The notes under the pieces: generated by a model
The model's input: only the letters and a program-made list of their open reading frames with translations
What the model was told of the DNA's origin: nothing
The model's database searches: none
Assembly: GCA_963709665.1 (NCBI GenBank)
Contig: CAVPWU010000001.1
Span: forward strand, 186,001-250,000
Direction of reading: 5' to 3'
DNA length: 64,000 nt
Source of the DNA: DASZIT01 sp963709665
GTDB taxonomy: Bacteria; Actinomycetota; Acidimicrobiia; Acidimicrobiales; RAAP-2
In this document: one piece after another, positions 6,527 through 15,583 of the stretch
Numbering within the stretch: the stretch's first letter is position 1
How the letters are laid out: every line of letters starts with the position of its first letter
Position numbers and translations under genes: made by a program

Positions 6527-9508
6527 TCAGTCGACGACCTCGGTAAATGAAGTGGGGACAGCCGCCGGGCTGTAGTTGGCATCCCCGCTGTAGACGGCGG
6601 TGATGGTGTGGCTGCCGGAGCCCGACGGCGTGTACTTGCAGGTAGCGGTGCCTTCGCTATCGACGTTCCCACCACAGGAGAGGGCTGTGCCGTTGTCGGA
6701 GAAGGTCACCGTGCCCGAGGGGGTGCCGACCGCGCCGGTCAGGGTGACCGTGTAGGTGACAGTCTTCCCGGCCTTGGTCGGATTCGCGCTCGACGTCAGG
6801 ATGAATCCGGTGAGCGGGTTGGCTCCCAGCGTCGACTGGGTGAACTTTGGGGACGCTTTGGAGGCGTAGTTGGCGTCCCCCGAGTAGGTGGCGACCACGT
6901 TGGCCGAGACCCCGGTGTTGCCGGCGGCCGGCGGCGTATAGCTACAGATGGCGGAGGCGGTGGTCCCCGAGCCCGAGAGGGGTGCCGCGCTGCACACGGT
7001 GGTCGCCGTCCCTGCCACGGTCGCCACGAACGCCACCGTCCCGGTGGGGGTGGCGGTCGATCCGTCGACAGTGGCGGTGAGAGTGACCGCGGCGCCGTAC
7101 GTCGACGGGTTGGACGAGGAGGCGACCGACACCGTCGATGTCCCGGTGCCGGCAACGAGCTGGGAGATCGAGGCGGTCGCCGGCAGAAAGTTCAAATCGC
7201 CGCTGTAACTGGCGGACACGGCGTGCGTGCCCGAAGCCGGTGATGCGGTGCGACACGTGGCGGTACCGTCGGACAACGTGATGTTGGTGCACTTGGCCAC
7301 CCCGTTGTCGTCGAGGGTCACCTGACCGGTCGGCGTCCATCCGGTCGAGGGACTCGACACCGAGACCGTGTAGGTCACGGCGGCCCCGGATTTGGACGGG
7401 TTGGCGGAGCTGGCGATGGTCACGGTCGGAGCGGACTCCAAAACGGTGAGGGACAAGGTCTGGTTGGCTGAACCGGCGAAGTTCGAAGCCCAAACGGGAA
7501 TCGAGTAGGTGCCGGCCGATCCGGCCGAGGGTGTCCCGGAGATGGTGGCCGTCCCGTCGCCGTTGTCCGTGAGGTTGAGGCCGGCGGGAACCTGAAACGA
7601 GGAGAAGGTCGCCGCGGGCACCCCCACCGTGGTGATGGTGAAGGAGCCGGCGACTCCGAGGGTGAAGGTGGCAGTGGCTGCGCTGGTGATGACCGGAGGC
7701 CCGTCCACCGTCCAGAACACGTCGACCGTGTCCGCAAAGCCGAAGGCATCGGTGCCCTGGACGGTCGCCGAGTAGGTGCCGGTGCTCGTCGGCGTGCCTG
7801 AGATGACGCCGCCTGATGCCGACAAGGTGAGCCCCGGAGGCAACGACCCGCCCACCACCGACCAGGAGCTGATGGGCGAGGACGGATCGGCCAGCGGGAC
7901 GTTCAACGGCGAAACGGGTTCGTCGAGGGCCGTCGTCTCATTGGGGTCGTACCGGACGTACATCGGGTTGACGACCGACCAGGTGACGGTTCCTGTACCG
8001 GCGTACCCGTCGGCATCGGTGGCGGTGACCGTGGCCACGAAGGTGCCGGCCGGGGCGGCCGGCGTGCCGGTGATCGCGCCCGAGGGTGAGAGCGTCAGGC
8101 CGGGTGGCAGTGAGCCCCCGGTGACCGCCCACGAGGTGATCGGGGCCGTGGAGCCCGAGTCGGTGGCCGTCAGCGCCACGCTGCCGACCGACTGGCCACC
8201 GTTGGTCGATTCGGAGACCGGGCTCACGGTGACAGTGTCGTTCGCCACCGTCCAGTTGACGGTGGCGCTGCCGGAGAATCCGGCGGCGTCGGTGGCCGTC
8301 ACGGTGGCCGAGTAGCTGCCGTCCCCCGTGGGGGTACCGGTGACCACCCCGGCCGGGGACAGGCCGAGGCCCGGAGGCAGCGAGCCGCTGGCCACCGCCC
8401 AGGAGGTGATGGCCGAGCCACCCGAGTCGGAAGCGCTGAGAGTCACCGGATTGATGACATAGTCCGGTGGCGAGGACTCCACCGAAGGTCTCACCGTGAC
8501 GACGTTGGTGATCGTCCAGGTCCAGCCTCCGTAACCCACGCAACCGGCCGAGTCCGTCACCTGCAACGACATGTAGTAGGTGCCCGCCTTGGTGGGAATT
8601 CCCGAAATGAGGCCGGTGGGCGAGAGGGACAGACCAGGTGGCAGAACTGTCTGAACATTGAACGCGGTCAGGTAGTCGGACCAGCTGTTGGGCACAATCG
8701 TGGCGTTCGGGGAGGAATCGGAGGCCGACAGTTGAATGGAGATGGGCTGGCCGGTCGGCAACGTCATCGGACCTGAAGGAGAGATGGTGACGGAGTTCAG
8801 CACCGTGACGGTCAGGTAGCCGGTCCCGGTGTAGCCGAACGAGTCGGTGGCCGTGATGTAGGCCGTATAGGTTCCCGCGGTGGTGGGCGTGCCGCTGACC
8901 CCCGACGTGGGTGCCATGGACATGCCCGGCGGCAGCGATCCGGAGGAGATGGCGTAGGAGACGATGCTGGCGAGAGGCGAGGATTCCTCGTAGACCGCCA
9001 TCGGTTCGGACAACGGGGTCCCCGAGTTGGCCTCGGTGACGACTGAATCCACCGCGATGTAGTCGATCTGCGACTCCGCCTGCGACCCCGAGGCCAGCCC
9101 GGTGGCCGACGCAGTGATCGTCAGTGGCCCCGGGGTGGGATCCCCCCAGTAGAACGAGACACTGCTCGAGCCCGCCGGGATCGTCGCGGTGGGGGCATCC
9201 TGCGACGATCCGTTCCCCCCGAATGTGGTGGTAGCCGAGGAGGAGGTGAGCGTCACCAACGTGCCCCCCGTGGGAGCCGCTACCGGGTTGCCCGAGGAGT
9301 CCTCCTCGGTGACGGTGAGTGGGCCGTTCGAGGCGTAGCCGGAGGTCATCGCCCCGGACACCGGTGTGCTGGTGATAACCAGCTGGAAGGGCGTGGCGGC
9401 GGCCGCCGGTGAGGCGCTCTCCACCGACACCCCCAGGCCCGAGATGACCACTACCGCCAACACCACTGCAGCGCATTCACGCGCAGCTCTGTCGAAAAAT
9501 GACTTCAT
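6527..9508 (-). CDS. Large secreted protein with putative-Ig and Ig-like repeats
   Basis: A 993-residue exported protein. Residues 1-40 form a signal peptide (MKSFFDRAARECAAVVLAVV, cleavage likely after SPAAA). Residues about 150-640 are a chain of putative-Ig (He_PIG-type) domains, each with the phrase GSLPPGLxLSPxGxIxGTP and ending in TATDAxGY. Residues about 660-990 are three or more Ig-like domains of the Big_3 type, each with SSANPSKSGAAVTYTV, a GTVTF-like strand and YSGDANY. No cell-wall sorting signal or C-terminal helix is visible, so it may be released or held non-covalently. Adhesion or a structural surface role is inferred. Start ATG 9508 is chosen because the signal peptide begins there; an in-frame start 34 codons upstream would put hydrophilic sequence before it. 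Confidence 0.85.
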   Translation of the reverse strand: MKSFFDRAARECAAVVLAVVVISGLGVSVESASPAAAATPFQLVITSTPVSGAMTSGYASNGPLTVTEEDSSGNPVAAPTGGTLVTLTSSSATTTFGGNGSSQDAPTATIPAGSSSVSFYWGDPTPGPLTITASATGLASGSQAESQIDYIAVDSVVTEANSGTPLSEPMAVYEESSPLASIVSYAISSGSLPPGMSMAPTSGVSGTPTTAGTYTAYITATDSFGYTGTGYLTVTVLNSVTISPSGPMTLPTGQPISIQLSASDSSPNATIVPNSWSDYLTAFNVQTVLPPGLSLSPTGLISGIPTKAGTYYMSLQVTDSAGCVGYGGWTWTITNVVTVRPSVESSPPDYVINPVTLSASDSGGSAITSWAVASGSLPPGLGLSPAGVVTGTPTGDGSYSATVTATDAAGFSGSATVNWTVANDTVTVSPVSESTNGGQSVGSVALTATDSGSTAPITSWAVTGGSLPPGLTLSPSGAITGTPAAPAGTFVATVTATDADGYAGTGTVTWSVVNPMYVRYDPNETTALDEPVSPLNVPLADPSSPISSWSVVGGSLPPGLTLSASGGVISGTPTSTGTYSATVQGTDAFGFADTVDVFWTVDGPPVITSAATATFTLGVAGSFTITTVGVPAATFSSFQVPAGLNLTDNGDGTATISGTPSAGSAGTYSIPVWASNFAGSANQTLSLTVLESAPTVTIASSANPSKSGAAVTYTVSVSSPSTGWTPTGQVTLDDNGVAKCTNITLSDGTATCRTASPASGTHAVSASYSGDLNFLPATASISQLVAGTGTSTVSVASSSNPSTYGAAVTLTATVDGSTATPTGTVAFVATVAGTATTVCSAAPLSGSGTTASAICSYTPPAAGNTGVSANVVATYSGDANYASKASPKFTQSTLGANPLTGFILTSSANPTKAGKTVTYTVTLTGAVGTPSGTVTFSDNGTALSCGGNVDSEGTATCKYTPSGSGSHTITAVYSGDANYSPAAVPTSFTEVVD

Positions 9509-9680
9509 GGCCCCCGCCCTCTTGCCCGATTGCCAACTCACCGCAATGTCGGACCGACCGACCTCGTCGGTCCGCTCTTTCACGGGAAATACTAGCGAGT
9601 CGTCGTCCATTTCGCCGGGGAGATGCGTGGCTCATTCGGGCGGGGAACGATCCCGCCATTTCGATCTACCGGAGTCCCCC

Positions 9681-10715
9681 TCAGGCCATCGCCCGGTAGG
9701 CCTCCACCACCGGTCGGAGCTCATCCGGTGTGCAGCCGTGGAGGATGACGCCGTCGCAGCCCAGGGCCAGCTGGCCCCGGACCGCTGCCGCGCACTCGGA
9801 GGGAGTCCCGGTGGCGCTCCACGACAACCACTCGGGCGGGATCAGGGTGGCGGCGTGGGCCAGTTGCTCCGGGGTGCCGACGCCGTCCAGGGCGCCCCCC
9901 AGCCCGGACATCACCGGATCGGCCCGGAACCGCTCGAGCACCCCCGGGTCCCACCCGTTGGTCCGGACCAGCAGGTCGCCGTAGCCCTGGAGGTAGGTGC
10001 CGAGCCGCCCCACCGACTTCTTCAGTCGGGCCGCCTCGGGCAGGTGGTCGCCGATGGTGGCGTAGCACGACCAGACCCGGACGTCGGAGGGGTCGCGCCC
10101 GGCCTTCTCCGCCGCCGTCTTGACCACCTCGACGCAGTGCCTGGTGGTGTCGTCGGTGAAGTAGGTGTGCAGCACCACGTCGTCGAACACCCGGCCGGCC
10201 AGCTCCAGGGTGTGGTCACCGAACGCCACCAGACAGAGGGGCAGGTGCTCGTCGAGGGTGAAGTCGAGGTGAAGGATCGGGTACCGGCCCATCGGCCCGT
10301 CGTGGTTGAACACCACCTCGCCGCGGAACAGGCGCCGCATGACCAGGGCGAAGTCCTCCATCTGGGCGGTGGTGATGCGGGCGATCCCGTAGGCGTCCTG
10401 GACCGGTGGGACGCCGCGCCCCAGACCCAGGGTGAAGCGTCCGCCGGTCAGGCTCTGCATGGTGAGGGCGAAGGAGGCGGTCACCATCGGGTGGCGGGTG
10501 TTGTGGTTGGTGGCGGCGGTCAGCAGGCGGATGCGCTGGCTGGCCGCCCCGGCCGCCCCGCACAGCACCGCCGCCTCCTTCCGGTTGTAGCGCTCGGAGA
10601 TGAAGGCGGCGCCCAGGCCCAGCTCCTCGGCGGCCCGGACCTCGGCCACGATGTCACGGGAGCTCTCCGGCTGGCCGGCCAGCAGGTAGCAGCCGAGTTC
10701 GTCCAGTGTGGTCAT
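9681..10715 (-). CDS. F420-dependent LLM-class oxidoreductase (TIGR03857-like)
   Basis: A 344-residue luciferase-like monooxygenase family protein. The LLM barrel is visible from ELGLGAAFISERYNRKEAAV (residues 30-50), through AATNHNTRHPMVTASFALTM and GRFTLGLGRGVPPV, to HGCTPDELRPVVEAYRAMA at the C-terminus. Family members of this actinobacterial type are thought to use F420 rather than FMN; the substrate is unknown. It starts inside the stop of the phosphotransferase gene (ATGA overlap), so the two form one operon. Ecological neighbours of such genes are often lipid or xenobiotic degradation genes. Confidence 0.85.
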   Translation of the reverse strand: MTTLDELGCYLLAGQPESSRDIVAEVRAAEELGLGAAFISERYNRKEAAVLCGAAGAASQRIRLLTAATNHNTRHPMVTASFALTMQSLTGGRFTLGLGRGVPPVQDAYGIARITTAQMEDFALVMRRLFRGEVVFNHDGPMGRYPILHLDFTLDEHLPLCLVAFGDHTLELAGRVFDDVVLHTYFTDDTTRHCVEVVKTAAEKAGRDPSDVRVWSCYATIGDHLPEAARLKKSVGRLGTYLQGYGDLLVRTNGWDPGVLERFRADPVMSGLGGALDGVGTPEQLAHAATLIPPEWLSWSATGTPSECAAAVRGQLALGCDGVILHGCTPDELRPVVEAYRAMA

Positions 10716-11794
10716 GCGGCCTCCCGGTCGACGAGCCCGAGCGTGTCGAGCTGGCGGATGGCGGCCAGGGAGCGCTCCAGCATGACCAGGTACATGGCCT
10801 CGCCGCGCTCGGAGGCGGTGGAGAAGGCGGCGCCCAACGTGGTGATCAACGGGGCCTGCAGGAGTCCCAGCCGGTAGTCGTCGAAGCAGCGGTCGAGGCT
10901 GTAGTCCCGGACGCCCCAGCCGGACAGGGCGTCGTGGTACTCGGCCACCAGTGCCCGCTCGTGGTCGGCTCGCACCTCGGGGGCGAGGCTGGTGGCGATG
11001 AAGTACGCCAGGTCCCGGGCCGGCAGCCCGATGGCCAGGGTCTGCCAGTCGACCACCGTCACCGACTCCCGGTCGGGGGCGAACATCAGGTTGTCCAGCC
11101 GGTAGTCGCCGTGCAGGAGGTTGAACCGGTCCGGGACGGCCAGCAACCACGGGGCGATGTGCGCCGGTGTGGCATCGAGGGTGGCCCGGTCGTCGGGGCT
11201 CAACCGGTCGCCGTAGCGTTCGAGGAACTGGTCGGTGGCGAACCGGGCCACGTCGCCCAGTCCCTTGGCCATCGAGGCGTCGGCCATGGGCATCGAGGTG
11301 GCGGTGAAGTCGTGCCAGGCCGGATCGCACCACCGCGGGCCGTGGAGCCCGGCCAGGGCCACGACGCCGGCCTTGGCCGCCTCCGCCGAGCAGCCGGCGA
11401 TCTGGTCGCCCTGTTCGGCGGGGGCGAGGTCCTCGAGCAGCAGCGCGAACTGCTGCGCATCCTCGGAGATGACACTGGCGAAGCAGCGGGGCAGCGGCAC
11501 GCCGACCGTGGTCGCCACCGAGTCGTAGAAGGCCACCTCCGCCCGGTAGCCCAGGGCGACCCGCTGGCGGACCTCCGGATCCTCGGCCGGGAGCTTCACC
11601 ACGAAGGTGGGAGGAAGGTCGGTCGTCCTGCTGAAGGAGACGGTCAGGCGGTAGCTGGCACCGGTCTGGCCGGTGCCGATCTCGGTCACCCCGACGTCGG
11701 CGACGGCCGGATCGGTGTACCCGGCGGCCTGCAACGCCCCGGTCAACCAGCGGGCGGTGAGGTCGGCGGGACCGTCCGGCAGATCCACGTTCAT
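10712..11794 (-). CDS. Aminoglycoside-phosphotransferase-fold kinase (APH / EcKinase-like)
   Basis: A 360-residue small-molecule kinase-like protein. The catalytic loop HGDYRLDN is at residues 228-235 and the metal-binding VVDWQ at about 247-251. The N-terminal lobe has GTGQTGASYRLTV (nucleotide-binding strand pair) and FVVKLP (lysine). The family phosphorylates antibiotics, choline-type or steroid/lipid alcohols; here the substrate is unknown, and its coupling to an LLM oxidoreductase suggests a catabolic or modification pathway rather than drug resistance. It is the first gene of the two-gene unit; a palindrome about 35-50 bases upstream may control it. Confidence 0.8.
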   Translation of the reverse strand: MNVDLPDGPADLTARWLTGALQAAGYTDPAVADVGVTEIGTGQTGASYRLTVSFSRTTDLPPTFVVKLPAEDPEVRQRVALGYRAEVAFYDSVATTVGVPLPRCFASVISEDAQQFALLLEDLAPAEQGDQIAGCSAEAAKAGVVALAGLHGPRWCDPAWHDFTATSMPMADASMAKGLGDVARFATDQFLERYGDRLSPDDRATLDATPAHIAPWLLAVPDRFNLLHGDYRLDNLMFAPDRESVTVVDWQTLAIGLPARDLAYFIATSLAPEVRADHERALVAEYHDALSGWGVRDYSLDRCFDDYRLGLLQAPLITTLGAAFSTASERGEAMYLVMLERSLAAIRQLDTLGLVDREAA

Positions 11795-12145
11795 CGGCTA
11801 CGGACTCTGCTCATGGTGGACACCTGTTTGGACGATAGTCCACGCCCGGGCGACCGCAGGAGTCGAGCGGCTCCCGCCCCGGCCCTGCCGCCGGTCGGAA
11901 CCGGTGTCTGCGGGGGAGCGTCGTCGCCGGCGGGCGCAGACCAACCCGGCGGCGACGGCGCTACGACCCCGCGTCCGGCCGGACCACACCCGAAGGGAGT
12001 TGAGTGCGACGGCCTCCTCCCATTGAAGAGGAGCGGTCTTACCGGACGGTCACCGTTGGCTGACGTCCACGTGAACATTCCGTGGCGGCCCCCGCCGATC
12101 GCCGGGACCGGAGGAGCCGGAGGAGCCGGAGGAGGCGGACCGGAC
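11795..12145. other. Intergenic region upstream of phosphotransferase; no gene
   Basis: About 350 bases with no supportable gene. It contains the palindrome noted at 11829-11842 and a 9-base tandem repeat (GGAGCCGGA, about three copies near 12112-12140) just outside the stop of the epoxide-hydrolase-like gene. Nothing else is seen. Confidence 0.5.
11829..11842. promoter_or_regulatory. Palindromic operator candidate
   Basis: TGGAC-GATA-GTCCA is a perfect inverted repeat, and a further TGGAC direct copy lies at 11817-11821. It is 35-48 bases upstream of the phosphotransferase start. It has the look of a TetR-type site, but no TetR gene is adjacent, so the regulator is unknown. Confidence 0.4.
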
Positions 12146-12532
12146 TCAGGCGGGCGGGGTGAGCATGGCGGTGATCTGGCCCATGTCGAAGTAGTCCCGC
12201 CAGGCACAGATCTTGCCGTCGCGCAGCTCGAAGGTCCCCATTACCGGCAGCGGGCCCACCACCCCGCCGAGGGTCAGGGTGTCCACCCGCTCGGTGAGCA
12301 CCAGGTTGCCGGTGGCGGCCAGATGGGTGATCTCGATCACCGTGCTCTCGAACATCCCGAAGAACCCCTCGAGGAAGGTCATGGCATCGTCGATGCCCAC
12401 CGCCGGGTCCATCGGGATGTTGTGGTACACCACGTCGTCGGTGAGGTAGCCGCGCACCGCCTCGATGTCGTGCTTGGTCAGTGCGTCGCAGAACTCCCGC
12501 ACTACCTGCTCGGACGCCGCCTCGATCCCCAT
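12146..12532 (-). CDS. Limonene-1,2-epoxide hydrolase / SnoaL-like protein
   Basis: A 128-residue NTF2-fold protein. The pattern REFCDALTKHDIEAVRGYLTDDVVYHNIP, then MTFLEGFF and a final FELRDGKICAWRDYFDM, is that of the limonene-epoxide-hydrolase branch; the Arg and Asp of WRDYFD correspond to its catalytic triad region. It could hydrolyse an epoxide or act as an isomerase; the substrate is unknown. The ATG at 12532 is preferred to the GTG at 12538 because GGGGAGG lies 6-7 bases upstream of it. It is divergent from the phosphoribosyltransferase gene. Confidence 0.8.
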   Translation of the reverse strand: MGIEAASEQVVREFCDALTKHDIEAVRGYLTDDVVYHNIPMDPAVGIDDAMTFLEGFFGMFESTVIEITHLAATGNLVLTERVDTLTLGGVVGPLPVMGTFELRDGKICAWRDYFDMGQITAMLTPPA

Positions 12533-12621
12533 GGTCACCCTCCCCGGACGTGTGGGTCCCCCACGCTACCCAACCGGAGTCGGGTGGGCCGCCCCCGTCC
12601 TCGTAACCCGGGCCACCTCCG

Positions 12622-13272
12622 GTGGTTGCAACCGGCCGCCCGGGGCACCAGAGTGGTCGGATCACCGACCCCCGAACCCATCGAGCAGCCATCGGGTCCC
12701 AGTCGGTCGACCTGCCGGTGGCCGAGATCACCGACGGCGTGGCCATCGCCCTCCTCATCTGCGTCGACCTCGGGGTGGCCTTCACCGAGCGGGCCGGCCA
12801 CGAACTCGCCGAGCAGCTGGCCCCCCAGCGGCCCGAGGTGGTGGTGTCGGTGGCGACCATGGGGATCCCCCTGGCCATCGAGGTGACACGGGCCCTGGGC
12901 CTCGACGACTACGTGATCCTGCACAAGACGCCCAAGATCCACCTGGGCGATGAGTTCGTCGAGCCGGTGCGCTCCATCACCACCGGCTCGGCCCAGACCC
13001 TCCGCCTCGACCCGGCCCGGGTGGAGGCGGTCCGCGGGCGCCGGGTGGCGGTGGTCGACGACGTGATCTCCACCGGTGGATCGGTGCGGGCGGCACTCGC
13101 CCTGTTGCGCCGGGTCGGGGCCGACCCGGTGGTGATCGGGGCGTTCGCCACCGAGGGGAGCGCCTGGCGTACCTCGCTGGGGTCGGACGCCCCACTGGTG
13201 CGGGTCCTCGGCACCCTGCCGCTGTTCGCGGTGGCCAGCGACGGATCCCTCGCCGAGTCGCCGGACGACTGA
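12622..13272 (+). CDS. Phosphoribosyltransferase (adenine-PRT-like)
   Basis: A type I phosphoribosyltransferase-fold protein of up to 216 residues. The PRPP-binding motif VAVVDDVISTGGS is at residues 142-154, with ATMGIPLAIEVTRALG before it and a catalytic-site hood region YVILHKTPKIHLGDEF. Such proteins transfer phosphoribose to purines in salvage, or act as regulators that only bind PRPP; the nucleobase cannot be told from sequence. The GTG start at 12622 is uncertain because the first 25 or so residues do not look like part of the fold; a later start is possible. Confidence 0.75.
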   Translation: MVATGRPGHQSGRITDPRTHRAAIGSQSVDLPVAEITDGVAIALLICVDLGVAFTERAGHELAEQLAPQRPEVVVSVATMGIPLAIEVTRALGLDDYVILHKTPKIHLGDEFVEPVRSITTGSAQTLRLDPARVEAVRGRRVAVVDDVISTGGSVRAALALLRRVGADPVVIGAFATEGSAWRTSLGSDAPLVRVLGTLPLFAVASDGSLAESPDD

Positions 13273-13322
13273 CCAGCTCCGGTGGGGACCGGCGGAGCCG
13301 CGGTGTCCTATCGTTCCCGGGC

Positions 13323-14735
13323 ATGGTGACCGAGCCCGACGTGGGAGACGCCGGGGCCGGCGGCGACCGGGCGCCGGCTCCCGACCGGGACCGGCCCGCA
13401 CGGACGACCCCGGACGGGCCTCCGTCGGCGCCCCGTCACCGTCCCACCCGACCGACGAGGTCCACGAGGTCCGGGTCGGACCTGGCCCGCCGGATTACCG
13501 CCCGGTTCGCCCGCCCCTTCGGCATGGCGGTGGCGGTCACCGTGGTGCTCCGGGTGATCACCGATCTGATCGCCCTGGTCAGCGCCTACGGGGTCAACTT
13601 CGTCCACCGGGTGGGGGCCGACCACCACCTGCCGATCTCGGTGTGGAACCGGTGGGACACCGGTTACTACATCGTCATCGCCCAGCACGGGTACGCGGCG
13701 TCCCACGGCGCCAAGGGGCTGACGGTCCAGGGCCCCGGCGCCCATATCGCCTTCGGACCGCTCTACCCCCTGGCCATCCGGGTGGTGCACGGCGTGCTGG
13801 GCACCGGGTGGGACACCAGCGGCCAGCTGGTCAGCGCCCTCGCCCTCGTCGTGGCCCTCACCGGCCTCTACGACCTGGTCGTCCGGGAGGGATCCGTCAC
13901 CCGGGCCGGCCTGACCGTTGCGCTGGTGGCGGCGTTTCCCACCGCCTTCTTCCTGCTGGCCGGCTATCCGGAGGCACTGGCACTGGCCCTCACCGTCTGG
14001 GCCTTCGTCGCCATCCGCCAACGGTGGTGGCTGGCCGCCGGGGTGCTGGCCGCCGGGGCGACGATGACCAAGTACTACCTGGCCATCCTGGTGGTGCCGC
14101 TCTGCATCGAGATCTGGCAGGCACGGGAGGTCCCGCCAAGCGACGACGCATCGCTCGACGACGCATCGCCGGACGAATCGCCGGCCCACGCGCCGGCCCA
14201 CGCGCCCGCCCACGCAGTGGACCGTCGGACGGTCGTTCGGGGGGCGTTGACGGTGGGGCCGGTGGTGGCGGTGCTGGCCGCCTGGGCCGGCTACTCCGAC
14301 CATCTGGACGGCACTCCCTTGGCCTTCGCCCGTGCCCAGCAGGCCTGGGGTCGGACCTTCGCCTGGCCGTGGACCCTCGCCCACCGCACCACCTCCGACC
14401 TGGTCCACCTCCGTTTCCTCGATACCTCCACCGCCAGCTTCATGGAGCTGTTCGACACGGTGACCGTGGTGGCCATGGCCCTCCTGGCCGTCTACACCTA
14501 CCTTCGGATCCGGCGCTCCTACGGGGTCCTGCTGGGCCTGGGGTGGTGCGTGTTCTGCTTCGATTCCATCCTGGTGAGCGAGACCCGGGAGATCCTGGTC
14601 TTCTTCCCGTTCTTCGTCGGTCTGGCGGCGGTGGCGGAGGAGCACCCCTGGCGCGAACGACTGCTGTTGGCGTGCTTCCTCCCGTCGGCCTACTTCCTGA
14701 TCGAGCGGTTCGTCACCGGTCGGTTCGCCGGTTAG
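13323..14735 (+). CDS. Polytopic GT-C mannosyltransferase (PIG-V-like)
   Basis: A 470-residue membrane glycosyltransferase. After a basic, Pro/Arg-rich cytoplasmic tail (about 55 residues) there are 8 or more hydrophobic helices. The first outer loop carries WNRWDTGYYIVIAQHGY, the acidic motif of the PIG-V/GT-C mannosyltransferase family, and the next loop has FGPLYPLAIR. These enzymes use a polyprenyl-phosphate sugar to mannosylate lipids or proteins outside the membrane; the acceptor is unknown. A cytoplasmic loop near residues 270-300 holds short tandem repeats (DDASLDDASPDE, APAHAPAHAPAHA) that may vary in number. Its TAG stop overlaps the TAA stop of the convergent ECF S-component gene. 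Confidence 0.8.
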   Translation: MVTEPDVGDAGAGGDRAPAPDRDRPARTTPDGPPSAPRHRPTRPTRSTRSGSDLARRITARFARPFGMAVAVTVVLRVITDLIALVSAYGVNFVHRVGADHHLPISVWNRWDTGYYIVIAQHGYAASHGAKGLTVQGPGAHIAFGPLYPLAIRVVHGVLGTGWDTSGQLVSALALVVALTGLYDLVVREGSVTRAGLTVALVAAFPTAFFLLAGYPEALALALTVWAFVAIRQRWWLAAGVLAAGATMTKYYLAILVVPLCIEIWQAREVPPSDDASLDDASPDESPAHAPAHAPAHAVDRRTVVRGALTVGPVVAVLAAWAGYSDHLDGTPLAFARAQQAWGRTFAWPWTLAHRTTSDLVHLRFLDTSTASFMELFDTVTVVAMALLAVYTYLRIRRSYGVLLGLGWCVFCFDSILVSETREILVFFPFFVGLAAVAEEHPWRERLLLACFLPSAYFLIERFVTGRFAG

Positions 14736-15583
14736 GTCGGCTCCTCGAACCGCACCGGCGCCTCGAAGGCCGCCCGGCGGGACGCCCGCCGGAAGGTGGC
14801 CAGCATGGCCGTCCCCACCAGCAGGATGAGGACGAAGTTGGTGACCGCCCGCCCGGTGTCCCACCCCAGGGAGGTGGTGCCGTCGAAGACCAGGTACCGC
14901 TGGACGTTGACGGCGACGTCGGCGGACGGCAGGTAGGCGACCGAGCTGTGGGGGTCGACGGTGAAGGGCCAGAAGGACAGGTTGAGCAGCAGCCCGTAGA
15001 CGTAGGCGGACACCGCCCCGTAGGCGGCCAGCATCAGGACCTCCGTCCGGCCCCGGCACGGCGGCAGCAGGCCGGCACCCATGCCCACCCAGGCGCAGCC
15101 GAACATCTGGTACGGCAGCCACGGACCCACCCCGCCGGTGAGCAGGGCGGAGGCGAACAGGGTGGTGCAGCCCAGCGAGAACCCGAAGCCGGGCCCGAAC
15201 ACCCGTCCGGCCAGCACCAGGGTGAAGAAGACCGTCTCGATGCCGGCGGTGCCCGCTCCCAGTGGTCGGAGGGCCGCCCCGATGGCCGACAGCACGCCGA
15301 GCATGGCGATGGCCTTGGCATCGATGCCGCCGTCGGCGATCCCGGCGAACACCACCCCCACCACCAGCACCAGTAGCGCGCCGAAGAGCAGCGGGGCGAA
15401 CGAGTCGTCCCCGAAGGTTCCCGGCGCCACCAGGAACGGCCAGCAGAACGCCACCACCCCGACGAAGCTGGCCATGCCGATCGCCCAGCGCGAGCGGTGC
15501 CCGATCGGCACCACGGCCGGGCGCGGCGTCGACGGCGTCCGGGAGGGCGCCACCGGTCGCCCTCCGGTCGCCCGCAGGGCCAT
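14732..15583 (-). CDS. ECF transporter S component (predicted cobalamin-specific)
   Basis: A 283-residue membrane protein with six or more hydrophobic segments after a 30-residue cytoplasmic tail. This is the substrate-binding subunit of an energy-coupling-factor importer: it follows the T and A subunits with a TGATG overlap, and segments such as GPGFGFSLGCTTLFASALLTGG and FGCAWVGMGAGLL have the small-residue-rich helices typical of S components. It is longer than the usual 170-200 residues. Cobalamin is the predicted substrate because a B12 riboswitch precedes the operon; the sequence alone does not prove specificity. Confidence 0.8.
   Translation of the reverse strand: MALRATGGRPVAPSRTPSTPRPAVVPIGHRSRWAIGMASFVGVVAFCWPFLVAPGTFGDDSFAPLLFGALLVLVVGVVFAGIADGGIDAKAIAMLGVLSAIGAALRPLGAGTAGIETVFFTLVLAGRVFGPGFGFSLGCTTLFASALLTGGVGPWLPYQMFGCAWVGMGAGLLPPCRGRTEVLMLAAYGAVSAYVYGLLLNLSFWPFTVDPHSSVAYLPSADVAVNVQRYLVFDGTTSLGWDTGRAVTNFVLILLVGTAMLATFRRASRRAAFEAPVRFEEPT

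Noticed and set aside
7938..9476. A 512-codon second minus-strand frame inside the Ig-repeat gene
   Set aside because: Gly/His/Arg-rich, without the Ig motifs seen in the true frame; an overlapping shadow frame.
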